DNA of 64,000 nt from Lindgomyces ingoldianus. Taxonomy: Eukaryota > Ascomycota > Dothideomycetes > Pleosporales > Lindgomycetaceae. The stretch covers positions 1,212,003 to 1,276,002 of the forward strand of contig NW_022985166.1 of assembly GCF_010093535.1 (NCBI RefSeq). The letters run 5' to 3'. A program made the translations under genes and the position numbers. Shown here piece by piece: positions 1-11,785 of this stretch; position 1 is the first letter of the stretch; every line of letters begins with the position of its first letter. The notes under the pieces are model-generated. The model did no database searches, was not told where the DNA came from, and saw only the letters and a list, made by a program, of their open reading frames with translations.

Positions 1-836
1 GGGTGGGTGCTAGTTGCGTTTGTACAGCAGTTGTCTAGGTAGTAGTAGTTAACTGTACAGTGGCTCTTAAAGAGTAAGCTGTTGTGCGGAGTAGCAGGTT
101 AGCTCTAGGGCAGGGGCTAGTTACTTATTTATATAGCTGTTCTTAAAGAAGAAGTGTTAGTTAGTTGCCTTCTATATAAGCAATTAATTAAAAGGGGGGG
201 TGTTAATAAGGTAGGCTACTAATAAAGAGCCTCCTCTGCGTAGCTACGCACACAGTAGGTTTCTAATTATACAGCCTGTATTATCTCCTCTGCGTGGCTA
301 CGCACGCAGTAGGTAAGTAGTTGCACAGCCTGTGTTAACAAGAGGCTCTAAGGCGCATAAAGGCTTAGTAGTAAGCCCTCTCTACATAGCTACACACGCA
401 GCAGGTTGCTAATCTTGTCTTTGTGCAATTAGTTAATCTAGAGGCGCGCACAAAGCTTACTTACCCCTCTCTATATAGCTACGCACACAGTAGATGTAAG
501 CTTCTTTGTACCTTCTCTACGTAGCTACGCACGCAGTAGGTGTGAGCTTCTTATACAGTAGTAGTTTTATTAATCCTTACAAATCTGTCTGTTAAGGACA
601 ATATCCTCTATGTAGCTACACACATAGTAAATAGTCTGTTAACAGACTAATTAGTGTTAGTTAACCTAGGTTTAATTAAACAAACATACGCCTAAGAGGC
701 GTACTAAAAGGTAAGTAAGTAAAGATCTTCTTATTATTAACTACTGCCCTCTTTTTTTATATAAAGAAAGAGGGCTCTTAAGTACACATAGCCCCTAACA
801 CACAGGCTAGATAGCTAACGTTTTAGGCAACCTAAT
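1..836. other. AT-rich, RIP-affected repeat DNA with no intact gene
   Basis: No open frame longer than about 60 codons is seen. The stretch is rich in TAG/CTA words, as expected where CAG/CTG were converted, and holds six copies of a palindromic motif annotated separately. It is probably the inside or flank of an older mobile element that continues off the left edge. The family cannot be told from what is visible. Confidence 0.6.
233..629. repeat. Six dispersed copies of a palindrome-centred motif
   Basis: Copies lie at about 233-259, 287-313, 377-405, 466-493, 511-540 and 605-629. Each starts with a CCTCT-like run, is centred on TGCGTAGCTACGCA or a transition variant of it, and ends CACGCAGTAGG or similar. 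Spacing is irregular (about 45-94 bp start to start), so this is a clustered direct motif array and not a simple tandem repeat. Differences between copies are mostly C-to-T or G-to-A. The function is unknown; subterminal protein-binding repeats of a transposon are one possibility. Confidence 0.8.
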
Positions 837-1443
837 TGTTACAATCCTTACTCCGGGGAAATGGTGTTTTCTGGAGTACAACGGCCTATATGGGTATTAG
901 TGGAGTTAGGGTAAGAACTTAGCTGGATCAGGTGTACAGTCTATTAAGCAGAGTAAAGGATAGTCAGGGTTAAGGAGGCAGGCTGTGGTTTGTCCCTATA
1001 GCTGTATAGGTAGCTAGGCGTGTACTAGTTAGGTAGACAAGAGTTAGAGGTATATATATTACAAGATATACAAGACAGCTTAATCTTTTTTAGAAAGGAG
1101 TTAAGCTTCTTAGTTTATTATAAAGAATAAACTAAACATTAATTACACCCTTCTAACTATAGTTAAGATTAAGACTATATACACAGGGTTGCATGCGTTT
1201 GCATGCGTTGCAGGTGCTGCATGCGCTGCCTACAACTGCCTGCGGCGTTTATGTTGCCTGCAATGCTCTAGTCCCTATTAGACAACACATTCTGCTAAGC
1301 ATTTATCTATAAGATAACGCTATTTCTTTTTTGTTTAGTTATAAGGTCTGCTAATTGCAGGGTTAATTATCTTCTATCTGCTATGCTTAGGGCTGTGTGC
1401 TATAGCAAGCTAAGTTATTATAGTCTATTTATTAGCTATAACA
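837..1443 (-). repeat. LTR of the Gypsy element (left copy)
   Basis: 607 bp, TG...CA ends, matched over its whole length by 7874-8480. The outer (left) half of this copy keeps GC-rich words such as CTCCGGGG that are TTTAGAG-like in the other copy, so it escaped RIP there, while its inner half is converted. Contains clustered GCATGCG words near 1191-1235. Confidence 0.92.
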
Positions 1444-1649
1444 CGTAGGCTTCCCTCCTAGTTAGCGTCCTTGCTGTTATGTTCTTCCTGTTGTAAGCAT
1501 TAGGTTCTTTTTTTAGCTAGTGTGTGTCTCTCTATAAATGCTTAACGTACATTTATCTTTTTTAACTATGCCTTACTAGGCCCCTTATATTTCTGCTGTT
1601 ACTTATTGTCTTTGTACTGTTACCTATCTTAATCCTTATTGTTGCACAA

Positions 1650-2295
1650 AAATGTGTCCTTATAGTCCCTACTAGTTGCATAGTTTGTCTTGTGTAATGT
1701 CCTTATTATTAGACAAGTGCGTAAAGTGTGTGCAAAAGAGTAGTTACTATAATGCTTTTGTTTCTAATGCAGCCTAAGATTATCTAGAACGTAAAAAGAA
1801 GAAGTTGCGCAGGGAGCTAAAGGCAGCAGCAGAGAGGGAGATAAAGGAAAAGAAGAGGGAGATGCAGAAGTAAACTAAATCCTTAAGGCGCCTTTAGTTT
1901 TTTATAGCTTAGTAAGAACAGGCTTAGAAGTAATTAAAAGTGCTAGAAAATTAAAAAGTAAGGTATTTAAAAGAAAACCTCTTATTGCTAAATAAGCTTA
2001 AAGCGCTTAAGGCAGAGGCAGCAGGTCTTCCTCCTTCTTAGCCTGTATTAAAGGGTTGTAGGCTTCCTACATCACAGCTACCTAGTAGTGCTGTGTTTTT
2101 ACCTAATAATAGTGTCTTCTAGTCTAGGGTTCTTTTGCCTAGTTAGTTTAACTTAGAAGGCGCAAGTAATACTTCTATAGCGCCTTCTAGGCATTCTGCA
2201 GATTTGTAGCAGGTTCCTAGGTGTTCTTACAGGTTAAGTATCCTACCTACTTTATTAAGTAATAATTTCCTTCCTTATTTAAAATTTTCTTAACT
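1650..2295 (+). pseudogene. Degraded antisense frame between Gypsy pol and LTR
   Basis: A plus-strand frame runs about 215 codons, opposite to the gag-pol of the surrounding element. It is interrupted by TAG/TAA codons where Gln or Trp codons are expected after RIP. Readable parts: a CVKC Cys pair near 1720, then a strongly charged, probably coiled-coil segment rich in Lys, Arg, Glu and Ala (about 1788-1875), then a Ser/Pro/Leu-rich tail. It resembles the small coiled-coil Cys-pair proteins found in fungal repeats. It could be an accessory gene carried by the retrotransposon, or a remnant of another element inserted there. Intact copies elsewhere in the genome would decide. Confidence 0.5.
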
Positions 2296-2899
2296 TTATA
2301 TTTAAGTTCCTTTTTATCCTATCTTTGTGTTGCTAATAGGATGTTTTTAGGTGCTAGTTTTAGCTTAGAAACATAGAACTATAGGAAAATTTTTATGTTT
2401 TTTAGTAGCTTAAGCTTACATGCTTTTAGGCAAGTTTAAATAACTTTATAGGGTCTTATTTGTTTTTTAGCTAGTTTTTATGCTAGTTAAGGGTTTTTAA
2501 AGTTTATAGTGTCTAAATATACATAATTATAGGGGTGTATTTCTAGTGCTATTTATTAATGTTAATTTACTAATGTTTCTATAGCTTCTATTACATGTTA
2601 GGCTTTTTTACCTAATTTTTAGTAAATCTCTAAAAGTTGTGTTGTCTAGTTTAAGGCTTCTAGCAGATCTGTTAGCTAAGTTCTAAAAAGTTTGTACTAG
2701 TAAGAGTAGCTAAAATTTACCTTATATAGAGTTATTTTAGTTAAGGCAGATTGTGTAGTGTTAATAGCTAACTATGCTATTAGTAACTATTTAGGCTAGT
2801 CTGTCTGTTTGTACAAGATATATTTTTATAGGTACTTCTTTATTTCTGTGTTTATTTATTCTGTTTGCCTATCTGTTTAGGGGTGGTAAGCTGTAGAGA

Positions 2900-5800
2900 G
2901 TTTATAGGTTATTTTAAGGTGTTAGATTACAGTTGTCTAGTATTTACTAGTAAAGAGTTTGTTTTTATCTAAGATAATAATCTGTAAGCATTTATAAGTA
3001 GTAAAGAGATTCTTTTCTAGTTTAAACATAAGTTCTTTTGTAGTTATGCTTTTTTCTATTGCCTATATAAGAACAAACTTTGTAGTTTTGTTAACTATAA
3101 CTGTAATTATGTTGTAAAGCCTCTTAGTGCCAGGTTTACAGAACAGTAGTAGTCCTGTTATAAAGTCTATTGTTATTATAGTCTAGAGTTGTTTAGGCGC
3201 TGTAATTAGCTAGAGTTGTCTATATAGTTTGTGTCTTTAGGAATTATTCTTGTTGCACAGGTTACACTTTTATAGTACCTTTATGCACAAGTGCTTTAGT
3301 TACAGGATGTCTTTTAAAATTACTTTTTTTATTTTCTTTTAGAGTAATCTAATTCTAGGGTGTCTAAACATTAGGGCCTTATAATATTCCTTAATAAGGT
3401 TTTTCTATCTATGCTTTGTAATTATTAAGGAACAAATTAGTCCTTCTAGTTCTAGTCTATTGTACACTAGACCTTAGTTAGTTTCTTTAAAGATTATAAA
3501 TTTCTCTGTGTCTTCTTTTAATCTATTAAAATAGTTAAGACGTCTACTAAGAACATCTGCTTATTAGTTGCTGCTCCTAGGAACGTGCTTAATAATAAAG
3601 TTAAATTAAGCTAGTTCTATTGCCTATTATACATGCATTAGAGAGAGTTTCTTTGTTGTTAGAAAAGTTACTAGATTAGTGTAGTTAGTGTAAATAATAA
3701 ATTATTATCTAAGTCTTTATAATTTAACTTTCTAATTTCTATAGGCGTTAACTATAGCTTTAAGTTCTTTATCTAGTATAGTATACTTTTGTTTTATAGG
3801 GGTGAACTTTGCTAAATAATATACTACTAGGTGCTAGTAGCTGTTTTCTTGTTTCTATAGAAGGGCTGCTCCTTTAGCGCGTTTTAAGGCATTAGTGTGT
3901 ACTTTAGTTTTAAAAGTTAGGTTATATATCTAGAGAACTAGATAGCTAGTAATAATTTCTTTTAACTTTTTAAAAAATTTATTTATTTTAGTTGTCTACT
4001 AGAACTTGTGCAATGCTTTTTCTTTTATAGTAGCATTAGTAAGTAAGAGCGCTATTCTAGAGTAGTCCTTAATTATTCTTTATACATAGCCTGTTAGTCT
4101 AAGAAATCCTCTAATTTTAGTAATAGATTTAGGTTTAGGCTATTTAAGTACTTTAGTTACTTTCTTTAGGTTTATTTTTATCTAGTCTTAATTTATAATA
4201 AATCCTAGATATTTAGTTTTTTATACATTAAACTTGCATTTCTCTAGTTAGAGGTGTAGGCTGTATTGCCTAAGGCGTTCTAATATAAGTTTTACTTTTA
4301 ATATGTAGTTGTTGCAGCTTTCCTTAGTGTATATTAGTATGTTATTAAGGTATACTAATACAAATATGTCTAGGTATAGGTTTAAAGCTATGTTAATAAC
4401 TCTTTAAAAGGTTGCAGGTGCATTTATAAGTCTAAAGGGCATAATAAGTAGTTTATATAGTCCTCTAGGGGTTCTAAAGGCTATTATCTATTTATGCCCC
4501 TATTTAATCTTTATTTTATTAAATCTGTCTTAGATGTTAAACTTAGTAAAGTGTTTAGTTCCTTTTAGTTAGTTTATAATGTTCTAAATTATTAGAAGGG
4601 GGTACTAATTTTTTATAGTGTTATTATTTAGGGTTTAATAGTTCTAACATACTCTTACTTTACTGTTTTTTTTTTTTGCAAAGACTACTACTAATGCTAC
4701 TAGACTATTGCTTTCCCTAATATGTCCTTGTAATAGCATTCTGTCTACATATTCTTATAGTGCGTCTTTTTAGGCTTTAGTTAGTAGTTAGAGTTTATAA
4801 GCCTTTAGCTAAGGTTCTAGTTTAAGATTAATAGCGTAATCCTATAGTTAGTGTAGGGGTAGCTTTCTAGGGTCCTCTAGGGTTTTAAACATGTCTTTGT
4901 ACTTCTTATATTCTTTAGGCAGTTCTCTAGTTTTATAGAAGATCCTGTAGATCCCTATCTAATTAAAGTCTTATTCTTTTTAAAATTCTTTAAAAAATAT
5001 TTCTTTTAGTTTTTTTTTTATTAGGTAGACTGCCTAAGCTTTTAGTTTTTAGTAAGAGAACTTTTTTAGTTTTCTTTTTTTTAGAAAATATCTACTTCTT
5101 TCTTTAGCTTATTAGTAGAAGGTGCAGGAATTATTATAGCAAGCTAACTATGTTATGCAGGCGTGGTCTTGTTTTGTTACTAGGGTTATAGTTTGCTAGT
5201 TAATTATTAGGTTATGTTTATAGAGCTAATTATATCTAAGTATTACTTAATACTTTTCTTTTAGTAGTAAGATATTAAAAAATATCTAGTTACTAGTTTC
5301 TTTAGCGTTTATAATAAGTTTATAGGTTTTAAGTTATATCTATCCTACTCTATATTTAATTAATAAGGCGTTTACTAGGGTTACTTTAAAGGGTTTTTTT
5401 TTTCTTTTAAAAAGTATTTGTCTTTAGTTAACCTATGTAGAGTTAATTACTATAAAGGTGCAACTGCTATTTATTAGCGTAAGGCCTGTCTATTCTTGTC
5501 CTAGGCAGGTAAGAGTTATTTCTGTAGTTAGGCTCCTGCCTAAACCTTGTCCTACAGCAACAAGGGTACAGAGCTTGTAGGGTACTTCTAGATAATCTAT
5601 ACTATTATCTTCTTCTACTTTAAGAGCTTCTTCTTAGTAGCTTTTAATTTAGTTAAATTATATTTTATATTCTTAATAACCTTATATTATGCATTCTGCT
5701 ACTGTGCAGTGCTAGTCTTCTATCTTATAGTAATACAGCATTTAGTTATTTTGTTAATAAGCTCTTTATTAAAAGTAGTAGAACGTGTAGTTAGTTTAGT

Positions 5801-6000
5801 CTTTACATTCTATCTAAGGTTTTTGTTTGTGCTTAGTTCTAATGTTACAGTAGGCGCACTGCGGCATTTTGCAAGTTAATGCTATTCTAGGGAGCGTGTT
5901 TTGTGTAAGCTCGCTTGCCTAGCTCCTATGTGGCCACCAGCCAGCCCTATGTTTAGTTAGCTAGTGTTTTAGACAATACTTGTTAACGCATAAGTACTAG
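2900..6000 (-). pseudogene. Gypsy pol (protease-RT-RNase H-integrase), RIP-broken
   Basis: Reading the minus strand: RT shows the NAPATF box (near 4405), then LYLDIFVLVYLNNILIYTK, where NN replaces the catalytic DD (near 4330-4375). The end of RNase H shows the ADVLSRR signature near 3550. Integrase shows the Cys-x2-Cys of its zinc-binding domain (near 3260) and TIDFITGL of the catalytic core (near 3170). The protease should lie upstream, at about 5300-6000, but I could not place its DSG/DTG box. Many stops replace Gln and Trp. Confidence 0.85.
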
Positions 6001-6699
6001 TTATAAGGACAGTTCTTAAGGTTATTCTAGACTAGTATTAGCTAAACCTGCGTTTATCTTAGGTATTCCTTTGTTTGTACTATTTATAAAGGATAGCTTT
6101 AATATGTGCATTAAAATTTATTATGTCTTTAGCTTTTATAAGAGATGTAATATCCTTTCTATTAGCAGATTTTTAAATCTTTTTATGTAATTACTAGTGC
6201 TAGAGAGGGTGTATTAGCTCTCTAATTACAAGGTCTTAGAGTTATTAAAGGGGTGCATTGCTAGTTAGGACCTTCTTCTTTGTTTAAAATCTTTTAGAAC
6301 ATTTTCTATTATTTCTTGTTATTAAGTACAGTGTAGTAAGTTTAAGTAATTTCCTTAATTATGCTATAAGTGTCTGCGTTATTATTAATATGTACTTTAT
6401 ACATTGTTTTCTTGCAGTTTTGTAGGTTATAGGTGTTGCTACATTTCTAGCAGTTACTATAGTTAAATTAATATTGCAATTTCTAGGCAGAGACTCTAGT
6501 TATTAGTTATTTTAGAGGGAATAATTCCTTCCCTTCTCTTATGTTTGTAATATATGTTGTTGCTTATGTGTAGCCTTACTATTTTTTATAGACAGCTGCT
6601 TGTTCTAGTGCTTTAAATACATTATTATTATTTTAAACTTTAACTTTTTAGTATTCTGTTAGGCATCTATTAGATTTATAATTGCCTTTATATTACTAG

Positions 6700-7850
6700 T
6701 AGAGGTTTTTGTTTAGTCTGTCTAAAATTTCTAGTCCTGTTAGACCCTACTTTATATGTATTGCTTTTATAGTTAGTCCTTTATCTTTATTCTCTTAGTT
6801 AATAAAGTCTAGGCATTCTCTTCTATAATGTTCTACTTTTTTATAGTTAAGGCACGCTCTTTCTTTAAGCTATTTCTGTTGTTTAGTACTTAACAGCAGC
6901 CTTTTACTATTTTAGAACTTGCTCTTTTTTTTAGTTAAGCCCTATGTATGTTTAGCATAGCTAAGATCTATTAGTTTACTGTTAAATTATTAAGTTTTTT
7001 TCTTTTTCTAGAATACTTCTAGTTTCTAGGGTGTTATGCTAGGGCGCTTCTTATAAAGACGTTCCTAATGTTAATTATTATACGTAGTTGCCTTTTTTAT
7101 GTATTCTTTAAATTTCTCTAGTTTGCTGTAATGCATAAATTTGTTTTTAATTATATTAAATAGTCTATTATAGAACATTCTTCTAATTACTACTTTGTTA
7201 GTCTATCTGCTAATAGCTAATTGTTTGTAGAAGCATGCTGCATATAATTAGACAGTGCCTTTTTCTTGTTATAAGGTGTTTATTCTATTAACTACCTTTT
7301 CTTTCTAGTTAGCTTACCTGTAGATTGTTATAAGGGCTTATTTAAAAGCGTCTATGCTTTAAAAGATTTCTTAAGTGTAAATAAAAAAAACTTTTTTAGT
7401 TACTTTATGTTTTATCTAGTTATTTGCATGTAGTTAGAACTAAATAGCTAGGGGTCCTTCTAAGTAAAGTCTTATCTATAAAATTATTTCCTTATCTGTC
7501 TAGAAAGCGCCCTTGTTGTATTACATGTATAAGTAGCATTAAGTAAAGAATAGCTTAAGGTCCTTAGCTATGCTGTTAAATAGTTTAAGTAAGGCTAGGC
7601 GTAGTAACTTCTTTAACTTAATGCTAGTCTTTTTTTTAGCAGTGTTGCAAAGTTTAGCAACTTCTAGATAAAGGGTGTAAAGTTGTTAGACATATAGCTG
7701 TTGTTAAAGCTAGGTTCTAAGTACTTTAATTTCTTATTAGAGATATTATATTTATTAACTATGTTCCTTCTTATTCTGTAACAGGAGTTTACTAGTGCTA
7801 GCAGCACTAGCTCCTGTTATTCTAATATTAAAAAAGGTGTAAGGTGCTAT
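6700..7850 (-). pseudogene. Gypsy gag, RIP-broken
   Basis: A CCHC zinc knuckle (C-x2-C-x4-H-x4-C spacing) is readable on the minus strand at about 6810-6865, with the second Cys changed to Tyr by a G-to-A transition. It lies upstream of RT in the coding direction, where the nucleocapsid end of gag belongs. The rest of gag toward 7850 has no frame without stops. Confidence 0.7.
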
Positions 7851-7873
7851 ACTTTTAAAAAGGTAGTAATTAA

Positions 7874-8480
7874 TGTTATAATCTTTACTTTAGAGAAATA
7901 GTGTTTTCTAGAGTACAACAGCCTATATAAGTATTAGTAAAGTTAGGGTAAGAACTTAGCTAGATCAGGTGTACAGTCTGTTAAGCAGAGTAAAGAATAG
8001 TTAGGGTTAAGAAGGCAGGCTATAGTTTGTCCCTATAGCTGTATAGGTAGCTAGGCGTGTACTAGTTAGGTAGACAAGGGTTAGAGGTATATATATTGCA
8101 AGATATACAAGGCAGCTTAATCCTCTTTAGAAAGAAGTTAAGCTTCTTAGTCTATTATAAAGAATAAACTAAACATTAATTACACCCTTCTAACTATAGT
8201 TAAGATTAAGACTATATACACAGGGTTGCATGCGTTTGCATGCGTTGCAGGTGCTGCATGCGCTGCCTACAACTGCCTGCGGCGTTTATGTTGCCTGCAA
8301 TGCTCTAGTCCCTATTAGACAACGCATTCTGCTAAGCATTTGTCCATAAGATGACGCCATTCCTCTTCTGTTCAGTTATAAGGTCCGCTGATCGCGGGGT
8401 TAATCGTCTTCCATCCGCTGTGCTTAGGGCTGTGTGCCATAGCGAGCTGAGTCATTACGGTCTGTTCGTTGGCCGTAACA
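7874..8480 (-). repeat. LTR of the Gypsy element (right copy)
   Basis: 607 bp, same length as the left copy. Here the outer (right) part, from about 8340 on, is the unconverted one and the inner part is RIP-damaged, a mirror image of the left LTR. A short open frame at 8351-8560 is an accident of this unconverted stretch and not a gene. Confidence 0.92.
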
Positions 8481-8485
8481 CTAAT

Positions 8486-9038
8486 TTAGCCATACGCGTG
8501 TATAGACACAGCTGTACTTACATACAAACATTATATAAAATATATTTAAATTATAGTTAGCTATATTTATTCTATATTTTTAGCTATATTAGTGTGTTAG
8601 AGATTAGCATTAGCTATGCTTAGTTACAGGCTATAATTAGTTACATGCTATAGTTAAATATTATTATTATATGTCTATTACCTATCTAATACTAATTTGT
8701 TAAGCATTATGCAACAACTATATAACAGCGCAGGCAAGACAATAGGTCTAAATGCAGTAGGAATTTAGTTAAAGGCATATAGAAGTGCGTAGGGACTTAG
8801 AACCTAGGAATGCTATTAACACCTATAAGCCTTATATAAAAAATATTAGAAAACTACTAAGCTAGCTAAAAAAAAAAAGGTGCAACTAAATACTTAAAAA
8901 AATAAAAGTAACTATAAAAGATAAAGTTAAGTTATAGTTAAAGCTAATATAAAAACTTATTAGATAAGTTCTAAGCAACTTAAGATAAAATAATTTATAA
9001 AAATTATTATAAACTATTCTTTAACCTAAATAACTTAC
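8486..9038. other. AT-rich stretch, no gene recognised
   Basis: A few coding-like codons follow an ATG near 8709 but are soon broken by stops of the TAG/TAA type. It probably belongs to a decayed element into which the Gypsy copy inserted. No terminal repeats of its own were found. Confidence 0.5.
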
Positions 9039-9239
9039 TATAAAAATAAAATAGTAAGTAGCATAGATAGCACTAAAAGTAAGCTTTTAAAAAAAGATAA
9101 AAGTGTATTATAAGAGAGACAAATTGCTACTAAGCCTTACTTGTTAGAATTTATGCTTATATACAAAGTACAGGTCATGTGACCTCTAAACAGGTCAGGG
9201 GAGGCCATACTAGCCCGCTCTAGGACATCTAGCCTTACA
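9039..9239. repeat. Solo LTR, 201-bp family, RIP-damaged copy
   Basis: Same length and end-to-end similar to 11786-11986. Starts TATAAAAAT (TGTAAAGAT in the sister copy) and ends CCTTACA. The flanks are CTTAC and CCTAC, a 5-bp target duplication with one C/T difference. There is no internal domain next to it, so it is best read as a solo LTR. Confidence 0.75.
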
Positions 9240-11230
9240 CCTACCTTAATGTGCTAACTATTGCTCTAAGCAAGCTTTGCTTTTACAGATCATTTATAAA
9301 CTGTTGTAGTATTTTTAAATTATTTTACATAGCTTATTTTAGTAAGAGGCCTAGCTTATTAGCTTTACTTAGGTAGTTTTTCTCTAGGTTATTAAAAAGT
9401 AAGTCTAAAAACCTTTTATATTAAGTGCTACTTAAGTATTATTTAGGTGTAAGCATAAGTATATATCTTAGCATTAAAAAGAGTTAAAGTTTAAAACTTA
9501 CTTTTAGTAATTAAAAGCAACTTTATGCTAATATAGCTATAGTTATTTTAGAATTAGGTTATAATATTTTATATTTATTACATAAAGCTTAATCTACTTC
9601 TTATAGTGTTAGTAGGTAATTATAATAGTTATAGTACAAAAAATAAAACTTTTTTTAAGTTATTTTCTATTAAATCTAGTTAAGTAAATTATTTAAGTAA
9701 GTAGTGTTAATTAAAAATTTAGTTTATATGCTAGTTTTTTATTAATATAACTTATGCTATTTACTTTTAAGTTAATAAGAGCTTATATTAAAGCTAATAT
9801 AGTTTTTTATTATAAATATATAAGAATATTAACTTAGTACTTTTAGTTATTAGTAGGGGACTTAGCCTATAAGTTAGCAGAGATCTAGTGTTAAATTAGT
9901 TCTAGAGGGTAACTTAGCCCTAAGACAAGCCTTTTTACAGGCTCCTACTGCTATAGCTGTAGCTATGTTAAGAGTAGTAAAAAGAATTAGAGCTTAAATA
10001 TAAGTTAAAGCCTTTATAAAAATAAAATTAAAATAGTAAGAATCTTTAATAAGTGCTAGCAGCGCTACTTATGTAGACTTAAAAAAGAGGAATAAAGTAG
10101 TTTTAAAATATATAACTATGCTTACTATACTTAAAGTATTAACTTTTTTTTTTATAATTTTTACACTTTCTAGAACTAACTAGAGCATAATTTAAATTAA
10201 TTTTTATTATATTAAAGTCCTTATTTATAACTGTGCTAGTTTAAGGGTGTATTAGGGCTTATATAGGGAGGAACCTTATGTTATTATTATAGGTAGTAAT
10301 TAGGTTTACATATGCATTAAGGTTATTTAGAAGGGGTTCTCCTACTATAGCACATTACAGTTTAGTTAAAAGGGAGTTATATAAGGCTATAATTAGACCT
10401 ATTTTATTTAGGCCTATATTAAATGTAAGTTAGTAGAACTTAGTAAAGTGTAAAGTAAAGCTTTTTTTTTTATTATAAAGTGTTTAGGTAACTTAGAGCT
10501 GTTAACTTTTTATTTAAGTCTTTATAAGTTACTTATAGAAACACTATAAATTAATCTAGGTTAATAATATCCTTATGTATTAGTAAGTTAATTAAGGCTG
10601 TTATATTATAGTTAAGTTAAAAGTAGGTATATAGTAACTAAAAGTGTTTAAAAAAGAATTAGTTTATATTTTCTTTAAGTTTATATTAAAGCTTACATAG
10701 AAAAAAAGGTAGGTTTTTCTATTTTCTATTAAATAGTAGGGGATTAGAGAGTTAGTTAGATTTTATTACTAAGTTAGAAAAGTTATAGGTTATAAGTAGT
10801 ATTAGGTAAAAAAAAGTTAAGCTATCTCTAGACTTCTAAGTAAGCTTTAAGGCTAGTAAGTTCTTAGTTCTTACTACTATAATAAAAGTTAAAGCAGAAA
10901 TAGACTACTTAATAACATAAAGCTATTCTTTAAAGTTCTTTTAAAAAGCTTTAAAGCTTATAACATAGCAGCTTTTCTATAAAGTAAGCGCTTTTTAGAA
11001 AGCTTTTTAGCTTACTCTAATAGCTTAGAGTTATGCAAGTACTAAGCTTATTAAATTAAATTTAAAGGCTATTCTTAGCTAGAGTTTTAACACAACATAA
11101 TGTTATAATTATGCATAAGTAAGGTTATAGAGCTTTACAGAGGTCTAGTTTAATTACTACATAAAGTATTATAGTAGGTATAAGACGTTATGTAAGGAAC
11201 AGAAAGGTTTAGAAAGAAATTAGTAATTAA
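9240..11230. other. Heavily RIP-degraded repeat, unclassified
   Basis: Very AT-rich with stops in all frames. I could not find RT, integrase or transposase motifs on either strand. Lys-rich plus-strand fragments near 10800-11000 look like former coding sequence, but the family is not identifiable. Confidence 0.4.
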
Positions 11231-11600
11231 ATACTTTCCAATACGGTTATGTCTGGGATCCGGGGAGGATACCGTGACAAGGAGGAACGTTTGACGAAAG
11301 CTGCTACATAGTACGAGCAATAAGCTCGAACAGTATGTTGCAGCATTTTGCAGCATGTTGCAGCAAATTGCAGCATGTTGCAGCAAATTGCAGCATGTTG
11401 CAAGCTGGTCGCGCATAGGGCTAGTGCGCGAGGGACTCGGATCGGAAAAACAAAAGCCGAGCAACACGAGTAGAGCAGAAAAAGGATCGATAAATCAATA
11501 CAATCAATCATCATCCCATACATCATATCCAAACCCATCATTCATCTCAGGAAGCCCAGAAACAGTGCTTCAATCTGACAAAGTAATACTTTAAAAGCTT
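11231..11600. other. Unconverted GC-normal island inside AT-rich DNA
   Basis: About 360 bp of ordinary base composition, flanked on both sides by RIP-type sequence. It holds a 10-bp tandem repeat (separate entry). Open frames on both strands here are by-products of the repeat, giving CCNMLQ-type peptides. It may be a unique or short-repeat piece of an element that escaped RIP, such as an LTR edge or 5' leader. Confidence 0.5.
11336..11402 (+). repeat. 10-bp tandem repeat (TTGCAGCAWR units)
   Basis: Six to seven units alternate between TGTTGCAGCA and AATTGCAGCA types, with period 10. The sequence also reads as the complement with TGCTGCAA words. Confidence 0.9.
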
Positions 11601-11785
11601 ACTTTACTAATATTAGCTTAAAAGTTTAAGCTTACTAATTTTTTTTTTAGCTACTTTACACTTTTAAGCGCACTACTATATACTTATAGTTTATTAGTTA
11701 TTTTTGTATAGCTTTACTTTAGTATTTACTTTGTTAAAGCTAAGGGGGTGTGTTGCATGTGTCTTACGCAATATTATACCTATGT
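11601..11785. other. Short AT-rich stretch, no feature
   Basis: Return of the RIP-type composition between the unconverted island and the second 201-bp LTR. Nothing recognisable. Confidence 0.4.

Larger units (their letters stand above)
837..8480 (-). mobile_element. Complete Ty3/Gypsy LTR retrotransposon, RIP-inactivated
   Basis: Two 607-bp terminal repeats start TGTTA and end TAACA and are flanked by the 5-bp target duplication CTAAT (832-836 and 8481-8485). The minus strand encodes the polyprotein in the order gag zinc knuckle (about 6810-6865), reverse transcriptase (about 4300-4700), RNase H end (about 3540-3600) and integrase (about 2950-3300). RT before integrase places it in Ty3/Gypsy. 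All domains are broken by transitions: the YLDD catalytic box of RT reads YLNN (near 4350), Gln codons are now stops, and one zinc-knuckle Cys is Tyr. At 7.64 kb the length is normal for an autonomous element. It can no longer encode its enzymes. Confidence 0.93.

Noticed and set aside
233..629. CRISPR-like array
   Set aside because: The spacing is irregular, the motif is a palindrome with variants, and the host is a eukaryote.
8351..8560. 69-codon plus-strand open frame
   Set aside because: It lies across the unconverted outer part of the right Gypsy LTR and its flank; the end of the element falls inside it.
11150..11541. Two overlapping minus-strand frames rich in Cys, Asn and Gln
   Set aside because: The repeated peptides come from the 10-bp tandem repeat read in different frames; no start context or domain.
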